The notes under the pieces were generated by a model. It made no database searches. It was not told where the DNA came from and saw nothing but the letters and a program-made list of their open reading frames with translations. From Bacteroidota bacterium (GTDB lineage: Bacteria; Bacteroidota; Bacteroidia; Flavobacteriales; Flavobacteriaceae), in assembly GCA_023427845.1 (NCBI GenBank), contig JAEYZX010000080.1, positions 1 through 17,142 on the forward strand: a stretch of DNA of 17,142 nt, read 5' to 3'. The position numbers and the translations under genes are program-made. Below are positions 6,392 to 14,200 of this stretch, piece after piece. Numbering within the stretch: position 1 is the stretch's first letter; every line of letters begins with the position of its first letter.

Positions 6392-7561
6392 TTAAATTTT
6401 GGTGCAAATTAAAACTATTTTGGCGTCATTCAGGTCGGTCGTAAAGAAACAATATTCGTGCCCGCCGTCCCTTATTTTCCATTTTTTTCGAATAAATTCG
6501 ACGCTCTCCGGAAAATTCCGCGTTGCGATATTCGCTTTTTTTCCTTCCAAAATCTTTTTCATCGTCTGTTTATTATAAGGGAATTGATTAAAAAGTTCGA
6601 AAATCCGCCCCGGAAATTCCAATAGAAGTTTTTCTGATGTGTACAGATGCGAATGTTTATGAAGCTTGAACAGATTGAAGGTGGTGGCGACCTCGTTAAA
6701 TGCACCCGCTTTCATAATAGCGGAATTTGGTTCGTACAAATAGCTTTGCGGCATTCCAAATTGAACATTGCCATTATCCGAAACTATAAATGTGTCCACT
6801 TTATCTCTTGTGAAATTTACCGATTTGATCAAGGGTTTTCCGGAAAATCCTTTTTTTATAATCCAAAGCAGTTCTTTAACTTCATTTTCGACCGCGACAA
6901 CATGTATTTCACAAACGTTTCGAAGTTCATTCAGGCCCGAAGTGATGTCGAGCAGCGGCGCAGTCTTGATCAGCAGATTGTTAGTATAGGTTAGATAGAA
7001 TTCAAACAGCTCCGGGACATTTGGTGAACAGTCGGCCAACATAAAAACTTTTCCTTTTGCTGAATTTCTTCGTGAGGGGTCAATATAAATCCAATCAAAT
7101 TGCCGGTTTAATCGCTTAAGGATTTCTGAACCGTCGCCCGTTATGCATTCGATATTTTCAGCGCCGAGAACCGCAAAGTTATGCCGCGCTTTCGCCGACA
7201 GCTCCGCGTCCAGTTCGCAATGAACCACGTGCCCGAACCGCTTTGAGAAAAAATAATCATCAACTCCAAATCCGCCTGTAAGGTCGATAAGCGAAATTCC
7301 GCTGATAATTTCCGATTTGTATTTTGCTGTTATTTCGGATGAAGTCTGTTCAATCGATACTTTCGCAGGATAAAGTATATCTTGTTTTGCAAACCACGTT
7401 GGCAGTTTATCCTTGGCTTTGGTCTTTGCCGCGATTTGCTCAAGTAATTCCTGCCAATTCACCTCAAACGGATTTTTTGACAGCGCCAGTTTTGCGATAT
7501 CGGCACCGATATTCCGATCTATGTACTGTTGAATTCGCCGATCGAGTAGCGGATGAGTCAC
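6392..7561 (-). CDS. Class I SAM-dependent methyltransferase with THUMP-like domain
   Basis: This 389-aa protein has a Rossmann methyltransferase core: motif I DLTGGFGVD (93-101), an acidic residue after strand 2 (CELD, Glu116), GDGSEIL after strand 3, and a motif IV of the form IYIDPSRR (159-165). The DPSRR motif takes the place of the DPPY/NPPY of many base N-methyltransferases. The C-terminal part (about 310-389) matches what is annotated as a THUMP-like domain in this family, which suggests an RNA substrate; the true target is unknown. The start is GTG at 7561: an ATG overlapping the preceding TGA is followed at once by TGA, and GTG is in the correct frame with a typical N-terminus (THPLLDRRIQQYI). 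It is 1 nt behind the AI-2E gene. Family is firm, substrate open. Confidence 0.88.
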   Translation of the reverse strand: MTHPLLDRRIQQYIDRNIGADIAKLALSKNPFEVNWQELLEQIAAKTKAKDKLPTWFAKQDILYPAKVSIEQTSSEITAKYKSEIISGISLIDLTGGFGVDDYFFSKRFGHVVHCELDAELSAKARHNFAVLGAENIECITGDGSEILKRLNRQFDWIYIDPSRRNSAKGKVFMLADCSPNVPELFEFYLTYTNNLLIKTAPLLDITSGLNELRNVCEIHVVAVENEVKELLWIIKKGFSGKPLIKSVNFTRDKVDTFIVSDNGNVQFGMPQSYLYEPNSAIMKAGAFNEVATTFNLFKLHKHSHLYTSEKLLLEFPGRIFELFNQFPYNKQTMKKILEGKKANIATRNFPESVEFIRKKWKIRDGGHEYCFFTTDLNDAKIVLICTKI

Positions 7562-7562
7562 A

Positions 7563-8660
7563 TCAAATGTTTTTAGTGAGTGCGTGGATTACTTTATTGT
7601 CTGGGAAAAATTCCTTTCCGATTACCTTCAAAATGGTATAAAGCGGAACTGCGATTATCATTCCCATGATTCCGGAAAGAAATCCTGCAATGAGTATCAC
7701 AAGAAAAATTTCCAGCGGATGTGAATTCACGCTGTTCGAGAAAATCAAAGGTTGCGAAAGGTTATTGTCGATTACCTGGACGATCCAAAACCCGATCAGT
7801 ACATATATCGTCGTTGGCAGGATCTCTGACTGGAAGTCGCTTCCCAGGTTGCTTATCATCGTAAGAAGCGCGGCAAAAACAGACGCAATCAGCGGACCAA
7901 TGTAAGGTATTATGTTCAGTAGCGCACAGATGAACGCTATCACAAAAGCGTTGTCAATTCCAAAAATCAGGAGTACGATGAGATATAAGACAAACACAAT
8001 AAAAAGTTGGATCAACAATCCGATGAAATAACGCGAAAGCAAATGGTTGATCTTGTCAATCGAGTGCAGAATCTTGTCTTCGTGCGATTCCGGCAATATT
8101 TTCTTTACACCTCGGGTAAACATTGCGCGATCTTTCAAAAAGAAAAATGTGATGAAAAGCACCGATGCGAGTCCCATGCCAAAACTGCTAAGCGTTCCCA
8201 GTATCACGTTCAGGAAATTCGGAATGAAGTTCAGATTGAGTTTTGACGCAAGATTCGACTCACGCATCATTTTTCCTGCATCAATATTATGGCTCTCCAG
8301 GAATGCAGTGAATTGGTTGATAAGATTTACGACGTTGTTTTCGATCGAATTGATGTTCAGCAGCGAAAGGCTCTGGCCCTGCGAGATGATCAATGGAACA
8401 AACATCATGATAAAACCGAAAATTATCGATACAAACACAAGCATCACCGTAATTGCCGCAAAAAGATTGTTGAACTTGCACCTGCGTTTCAGGAATTTCA
8501 TGAGTGGTACACCAATCAGCATCAATATAAGCGACACAAGCAAATAAATCAGTACCGGCTGTATCTGGAGCAGCAGCCATAACAGCACATACACCAGCGC
8601 CAGGACGGCGACCGCCTTTAAAATTCCATTTGCAATTATTTTTGACGTGATCATCGACAT
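7563..8660 (-). CDS. AI-2E family (DUF20) membrane protein
   Basis: This 365-aa inner-membrane protein has about eight hydrophobic segments: two tight N-terminal ones (about 11-55), one at 67-91, a cytoplasmic or periplasmic loop (95-145), then segments around 150-175, 208-270, 282-298 and 315-347. Family features are NIIPYIGPLI (249-258) and the C-terminal glycine-rich stretch SHPLEIFLVILIAGFLSGIM. Members have been linked to autoinducer-2 export (TqsA) and, in other branches, to sodium/proton antiport, so the transported substrate here cannot be stated. The ATG shares its first base with the preceding stop (TAATG), a classic coupling arrangement. It is the fourth gene of the tsaD operon. 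Confidence 0.92.
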   Translation of the reverse strand: MSMITSKIIANGILKAVAVLALVYVLLWLLLQIQPVLIYLLVSLILMLIGVPLMKFLKRRCKFNNLFAAITVMLVFVSIIFGFIMMFVPLIISQGQSLSLLNINSIENNVVNLINQFTAFLESHNIDAGKMMRESNLASKLNLNFIPNFLNVILGTLSSFGMGLASVLFITFFFLKDRAMFTRGVKKILPESHEDKILHSIDKINHLLSRYFIGLLIQLFIVFVLYLIVLLIFGIDNAFVIAFICALLNIIPYIGPLIASVFAALLTMISNLGSDFQSEILPTTIYVLIGFWIVQVIDNNLSQPLIFSNSVNSHPLEIFLVILIAGFLSGIMGMIIAVPLYTILKVIGKEFFPDNKVIHALTKNI

Positions 8661-9301
8661 TAATTGGTAAAAATATAGTGTAGGATATTCGCACCCATTT
8701 TCAAGGCTTTTTCACGTACCGCCAGCGGGTCATTGTTTACTTCGGCATCTTCCCATCCGTCGCCAAGGTCGGTTTCGTACGTGTAAAGCAACACAAGCCG
8801 GTTATCGACAAATATTCCGAATGCCTGAGGTCGTTTGCCATCGTGCTCGTGTATTTTCGGAACACCTCCCGGAAAGGAGTAGGGCTTTTGGAATATTGCA
8901 TGCGTTGCCGGCAATTCAACCAATTCCTGATTTGGAAACAGCTTTTTAATTTCTTTGCGGATGTATTGGTCCATGCCGTAATTATCGTCTATATGCAAAA
9001 ATCCTCCGCCATTGAGATAGTTTCGAAGATTGTTTGCATCGCGGTCATTGAAGACGACATTTCCGTGCCCGGTCATGTGTACGAAAGGATACGAAAACAA
9101 ATCCGGACTCGACGGTTCCACGGTCGACGGCTTTGCTTTTATTCGCGTGTTTATGTTCTGGTTGCAGAATTTGATTAAGTTTGGAAGCGATGTCGGATTC
9201 GCATACCAATCGCCGCCACCATTGTATTTCAGCAACGCAATTTCCTGCGAATGGCAATGAATTCCGATCAACAGCAGTCCGATAATTAAAAACTTGGTCA
9301 T
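8660..9301 (-). CDS. DUF4159 domain exported protein
   Basis: This 213-aa protein has a short signal peptide (MTKFLIIGLLLIGIHCHSQ) and a single domain of the DUF4159 type. That domain has a glutamine-amidotransferase-like fold and is common in Bacteroidota. Conserved-looking segments are KYNGGGDWYANP (25-36), HMTGHGNV (75-82), GGGFLHIDDNYG (98-109) and GGVPKIHEHDG (145-155). The usual catalytic Cys of class I amidotransferases is not in the expected GHG turn, so enzymatic activity is doubtful and binding of an unknown ligand is an alternative. The ATG is 2 nt after the rsmE stop. I have no experimental function to assign. Confidence 0.85.
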   Translation of the reverse strand: MTKFLIIGLLLIGIHCHSQEIALLKYNGGGDWYANPTSLPNLIKFCNQNINTRIKAKPSTVEPSSPDLFSYPFVHMTGHGNVVFNDRDANNLRNYLNGGGFLHIDDNYGMDQYIRKEIKKLFPNQELVELPATHAIFQKPYSFPGGVPKIHEHDGKRPQAFGIFVDNRLVLLYTYETDLGDGWEDAEVNNDPLAVREKALKMGANILHYIFTN

Positions 9302-9303
9302 AA

Positions 9304-10008
9304 TTATTCATTTACAAACGCAACACTATGGCAGGCAACGATCGCCGCTGTTTCAGTGCGAAGCCTTGTTCCGCCTAAAGATACAGGAATGTAATTGTTT
9401 TCAAGTGCCAAATTTATTTCTTTTTGCGAAAAATCGCCCTCGGGGCCAATCAGCATTGTGAGGTCACAACCTGGCTGCAGGATATCTTTCAGTGATTTTT
9501 TATCCGAATCTTCACAATGTGCGATAAACTTCAATCCTTGCTGCGGAAGCTTCATAAAATCGGCAAAGGCGATCGGCTCGTTGAGTTTTGGAAGATAATA
9601 CTGAAGCGACTGTTTCATGGCCGACTGCATAATCTTTTCAAACCGCTCGGTTTTGATGGTTTTTCGTTCCGACCGGTCGCAGATAACAGGCGTAATTTCG
9701 CTCAAGCCGATTTCTGTCGCTTTTTCCAGGAACCATTCAAAACGGTCGTTCATTTTTGTAGGTGCCACTGCAAGGTGCAAGCGATATTTCGCAGGCAATG
9801 CTTTTTCGGCAGATACAATTTTGACGATGCATTTCGTATCTGACGCGACTTCAATTTCTGTGGTGAACAAATATCCTAAACCATTCGTAACATAAACTTT
9901 ATCGCCTCCTTGCTTACGCATGACTTTAATGATATGTTTACTTTCTTCGCGGTCAAAAGTGAATGAATCAGATGCTTCGGAAATTTCCGCATTATAGAAT
10001 AATTGCAT
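9304..10008 (-). CDS. rsmE: 16S rRNA (uracil-1498-N3)-methyltransferase RsmE
   Basis: RsmE methylates U1498 of 16S rRNA in the 30S decoding region using S-adenosylmethionine. The 234-aa length is normal. The N-terminal PUA-like domain carries HIIKVMR (25-31). The SPOUT (trefoil-knot) C-terminal half has KMNDRFEWFLEKATEIG (85-101), RSERK (112-116), the SAM-binding GPEGDF (188-193) and LGGTRLRTETAA (211-222). The ATG at 10008 is 12 nt after the tsaD stop. It is the second gene of the operon and pairs functionally with tsaD as an RNA-modification gene. Confidence 0.96.
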   Translation of the reverse strand: MQLFYNAEISEASDSFTFDREESKHIIKVMRKQGGDKVYVTNGLGYLFTTEIEVASDTKCIVKIVSAEKALPAKYRLHLAVAPTKMNDRFEWFLEKATEIGLSEITPVICDRSERKTIKTERFEKIMQSAMKQSLQYYLPKLNEPIAFADFMKLPQQGLKFIAHCEDSDKKSLKDILQPGCDLTMLIGPEGDFSQKEINLALENNYIPVSLGGTRLRTETAAIVACHSVAFVNE

Positions 10009-10020
10009 AACTGGATTGGT

Positions 10021-11043
10021 TTAAAAATCGATACGCGCTTTTGAGACTACAGCTGAGTTCTCGAAATGACTGGCCAAAAACTTGTGATAACCCACAATCC
10101 CGATCATCGCTGCATTGTCGGTTGTATATTCAAATTTCGGTATATAGGTCTTCCAGCCGTAAAGTTGCTGCGCATTCTGCAATGCTGAGCGAATCCCCGA
10201 ATTCGCAGAAACGCCTCCGCCTATGGCAATACGATTGATTCCCGTATCGGCTACAGCCAATTTAAGCTTATCCATCAGGATTTCAATGATCGTATGTTGG
10301 ATTGATGCGCAGATATCGTTCAGGTTTTTATCGACAAACGCGGCATCTTCAGCTTTTTTCTTTTGGATGAAATATAAAATCGCAGTCTTTAATCCACTGA
10401 AACTGAAATCAAGTCCCGGTACTTTTGGTTTTGTGAACGAAAACGCATGCCGATTTCCGAGCTGCGCATATTTATCGACCAAAGGTCCGCCGGGATACGG
10501 AAGTCCCAATATTTTCGCGCTTTTGTCAAATGCCTCACCAACCGCGTCATCGGTGGTTTCTCCGATAATCTGCATATCAAAAAAATCATCTACGCGGACA
10601 ATTTGCGTATGCCCGCCACTGATCGTGAGTGCCAGGAATGGAAATTCAGGTTTTTCAAATCCTTCTTCCTCAATAAAATGTGCAAGGATGTGCGCATGCA
10701 TATGATTCACCGCAATCAGCGGAATACCGAGCGCCAATGAAAACGATTTGGCAAAAGAACTGCCAACCAGCAGTGATCCCATCAATCCCGGACCTTGTGT
10801 AAATGCAATTGCCGACAACTGATTTTTCGTAACATTCGCCTTTTTGAGCGCAGCATCAATAACCGGCACAATGTTTTGCTGGTGCGCACGCGAGGCAAGC
10901 TCAGGAACCACGCCACCATATTGGTTATGGATCAACTGGTTCGCCACAACATTCGACAGCACTTTGTCGTTTAACAATACGGCGGCCGCTGTATCGTCAC
11001 AAGAACTTTCAATGGCTAAAATATAAACAGCCTTGGTATGCAT
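10021..11043 (-). CDS. tsaD: tRNA N6-threonylcarbamoyladenosine transferase TsaD
   Basis: TsaD (Kae1/YgjD family) transfers threonylcarbamoyl from threonylcarbamoyl-AMP to A37 of ANN-decoding tRNAs, together with TsaB and TsaE, which are not in this window. The 340-aa protein is full length. It has the N-terminal ASKHA motif ILAIESSCDDT (8-18), the metal-binding HMHAH (114-118), SGGHTQIV (142-149), the GETTDDAVGEAFDK segment (161-174), IGGGVSANS (274-282) and the C-terminal TTDNAAM (307-313, Asp309). It is first in the six-gene minus-strand operon, 113 nt from the open frame of the divergent tamB gene. The tRNA-Ser(GCT) and tRNA-Arg(TCT) genes in this window encode expected substrates. Confidence 0.97.
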   Translation of the reverse strand: MHTKAVYILAIESSCDDTAAAVLLNDKVLSNVVANQLIHNQYGGVVPELASRAHQQNIVPVIDAALKKANVTKNQLSAIAFTQGPGLMGSLLVGSSFAKSFSLALGIPLIAVNHMHAHILAHFIEEEGFEKPEFPFLALTISGGHTQIVRVDDFFDMQIIGETTDDAVGEAFDKSAKILGLPYPGGPLVDKYAQLGNRHAFSFTKPKVPGLDFSFSGLKTAILYFIQKKKAEDAAFVDKNLNDICASIQHTIIEILMDKLKLAVADTGINRIAIGGGVSANSGIRSALQNAQQLYGWKTYIPKFEYTTDNAAMIGIVGYHKFLASHFENSAVVSKARIDF

Positions 11044-11063
11044 ATAACGGCAGGATATTTGAT

Positions 11064-11071
11064 TAAATTTG
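11064..11071 (+). promoter_or_regulatory. Possible -7 box for tamB
   Basis: TAAATTTG matches the Bacteroidota -7 consensus TAnnTTTG on the plus strand, in the tsaD-tamB divergent region. No TTG/TTTG partner is seen at the usual 18-21 nt upstream, so support is weak. If used, transcription would start near 11077, about 100-140 nt before the tamB start. The leader would contain a 7-bp A/T hairpin (11083-11099) and a 7-bp inverted repeat (11103-11109 with 11129-11135). Confidence 0.25.
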
Positions 11072-11110
11072 GGCTCAACCTCAGTAAAAAAATTTTACTT
11101 TTACTGCTGT

Positions 11111-11118
11111 CAAAATTA
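11111..11118 (-). promoter_or_regulatory. Possible -7 box for the tsaD operon
   Basis: Read on the minus strand this is TAATTTTG, matching TAnnTTTG, about 70 nt before the tsaD ATG. A -33 TTTG is not evident at the expected distance. It falls inside the inverted repeat ACTGCTG/CAGCAGT (11103-11135), which could be an operator or coincidence. Confidence 0.3.
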
Positions 11119-11216
11119 AGTATTTTTTCAGCAGTGTGCCCTTAAAACGCTGCAAATAAAAAATCGGAGAAAAAATTAAAACAACAGGCGGATTCCATAA
11201 ATTCAGAAAAATTGCA

Positions 11217-14200
11217 TTGCGTTCGATACTCGGACTCATACTGTTTTTGCTGGTAATGGGCATAGCGCTGTCACTTCCGGTTGTTCAGACCTATCTTGGA
11301 AAAGTGGCCACCAACAGAATCAATTCGGATTATGGCACCGACATAACGGTTAACCGCGTGGCGATTTCCATTTTTGGCGGCGTCAAATTTCAGGAAGTAC
11401 TGATTCGGGATCATCATAAGGATACGCTGATTTTCGCGAACCGCATTCAGACAAATGTGCTGAGTTTCCGCCAACTCTACAATGGCGACCTGCTTTTTGG
11501 TGACATCCGCCTCAACAAGGCACTCTTTCACATGAAAATGTACAAGGGTGAAACCGAAACCAATTTCGACAAGTTTGTCCGCCTTTTCGACACCGGCAAG
11601 AAATCGACCAAGAAGTTCCTGATGAAAGCCGGCAACATTTACATATCCGAAAGCAGGTTTATAGTTTCCGATGAAAATTTGACTACACCTACAAATCTTG
11701 ATTTCACGAAACTGGCTGCCGAACTAGGTGATTTCAAAATCCACGGTCCCGACATTTCTGCCGATATTGAACAAATGTCGTTTCTGGATCATCGCGGCCT
11801 TTTTATAAAAGACCTGAGCGCCGGATTCGCATATACCAAAACTGCGATCAAACTCAACACGCTCGCAGTAGAGACTACAAATTCGATGCTGAAAGGCGAT
11901 GTTGAACTTTCGTATGTTCAAGGTGATTTCAAGGATTTCAACAATAAAGTCAATTTCGATATCAGGATTGACGACGCGTCACTCGCAACAAACGACGTTC
12001 ACTACTTTTACAAAGAACTCGGTCGCGACCGTTACATACATCTAAAAACAAATGCAAAAGGCACACTGAACAGCCTGTCGCTTACAAATCTGCGTATGGT
12101 CGACAATACAAATTCGCAGATCGTTGGCGATGTGCTTTTCAAAAATCTATTCGGAAAATCGGAGCAGGGGTTTTACATGAAAGGTGATTTCGATACGGTC
12201 TCTTCAAATTACGGCGACCTCGTGACACTTCTTCCGAATGTGCTCGGCAAAAAACTACCATCATCGCTAAGTAAAATCGGTCAGTTCAACCTTCGGGGAA
12301 GAGCAGAAATATCGACAACTGAAATCGATGCCGATTTTTTTATGGCAACCGGCCTTGGCAATATCCGATCGACACTGTCGATGAGCAATATCGACAACAT
12401 CGACAACGCATCGTATATCGGCAATATAGTACTTGACAATTTCAATATCGGACGTTTCCTCGAGAAACGGGATCTGGGTATAGTAAGCCTTGACATAGAC
12501 GTTGCCGGTAAAGGATTTACTGAAGAACTTCTCGACACCGAATTTTCGGGTGATATTTTCAAAATCCGCTTTATGGATTATACGTATCGGAATATCGTGG
12601 TGAACGGAAATTTCAAAAACCCGGTTTTTGAAGGTGAGGTTATCATCAACGATCCAAATCTTTTCATGGACTTCGATGGGAAAATGAACCTTGGCAAGAA
12701 GAACATAGAGTATGATTTTCATGCCAACATCGATTATGCAAACCTTGGCAGGATGAACATCGTGAAGAACGACTCGATCTCGGTTTTCAAAGGCGATCTG
12801 CGGATGAACGTTTCAGGAAATTCGCTCAACGACCTGCAAGGTGAGATCTTGATCACCGAAACATCGTATCAGAACAAAAACGACACGTACTATTTTGACG
12901 ACTTCACTGTAAAATCATCTTTTGACTCCGGCCGCGTGCGAACCATCTCAATCAATTCGCCCGACATCATCGAAGGGCAGGTCGTGGGAAAGTTCGATTT
13001 TGCTGAAGTTCAGAAAATGGTCGAAAATTCGGTCGGAAGCCTTTATACGAATTACCGGCCGAATAAGATCAAAAGCGGACAGTTCCTGAGATTCAATTTT
13101 TCCATTTACAACAAAATAATCGAAATATTTTATCCGGGCATTTCAGTTGGCAGCAATACCGTGGTTCGCGGTAACATCAACTCTGATGAAGGTGAATTCA
13201 AATTTAATTTCAGTTCGCCGCAAATCGCTGCCTTTGAGAATTACTTCGATAAGGTGCGCATCGACATCGACAATAAGAATCCGCTTTACAATGCCTATAT
13301 CGAAATTGACAGTGTTCGGACAAAATATTACAAAGTATCAGAGTTCAGCATGCTTAACGTGACCGCCAACGATACACTGTTCCTGCGTTCGGAGTTCAAG
13401 GGCGGACCAACGGCTTCCGATTACTACAATCTCGATCTGTATCACACAATTGATGATCAGAACAATATTGTGGTCGGAATCGATAAATCGGAGTTGTTTT
13501 TCAAGGATTTCCTATGGTACCTCAACGAGAACGAAAGTCCCGACAGTAAGATCGTATTCGATAAGGAGCTCAGGAATTTTTCTGTCGAGAATATCGTGAT
13601 GTCGCACGAAGACCAAAAAATGGAACTTGAAGGCGTGGTAAAGGGAACCGCCAACAAAGACCTGAAGCTCACTTTTGAAAATATAAGCCTCGAAAAAGTC
13701 ACGCCAACTGTGAACCGATTCAAAATTGAGGGCGATCTGAACGGTGAGATAAGCGTGAAGCAAAAGCAGAACGTATACCAGCCCACATCATCGCTAACGG
13801 TTGATAACCTGAATGTAAACGACATTGCGCTGGGCAGCCTCAATCTAGATATTGACGGAAGCGAAGACCTGAAGTCGTTTTATGTCAATTCGGTACTCGA
13901 GAATGAAAATGTTGAATCTTTTAAAGCCGATGGGACGTTCACAATTGAAGGCGAAGAAACACTTATGGATGTCGATTTACGATTCGACCGATTCAATTTA
14001 GGAACCTTAAACGGACTCCTTGGCGGTGAAGCGATTTCAAACATACGCGGATTCGTTTCAGGAGCAACCACACTTGGCGGCAAGTTCAGCGACCCAGCCA
14101 TCGACGGACGCCTGTTTGTGGATGATGCCGCTGTTACGGTGCCGTATCTGAATGTCGAATATGAGATGGAGCGCAAGTCGATTGTTGATGTTACCGAAAG

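Noticed and set aside
8047..8547. Plus-strand open frame of 166 codons inside the AI-2E gene
   Set aside because: It is antisense to a membrane protein with convincing hydrophobic segments and family motifs; low-complexity composition fits a shadow frame.
10223..10705. Plus-strand open frame of 160 codons inside tsaD
   Set aside because: Antisense to conserved TsaD motifs (HMHAH, SGGHTQIV, IGGG), with no start signal or family resemblance.
11044..11174. Riboswitch or small RNA in the tsaD-tamB divergent region
   Set aside because: Only short A/T-rich hairpins and one 7-bp inverted repeat are present; no recognisable riboswitch core.
12267..12722. Minus-strand open frame of 151 codons inside tamB
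   Set aside because: Shadow of the long TamB coding frame; no signal, motif or operon context.
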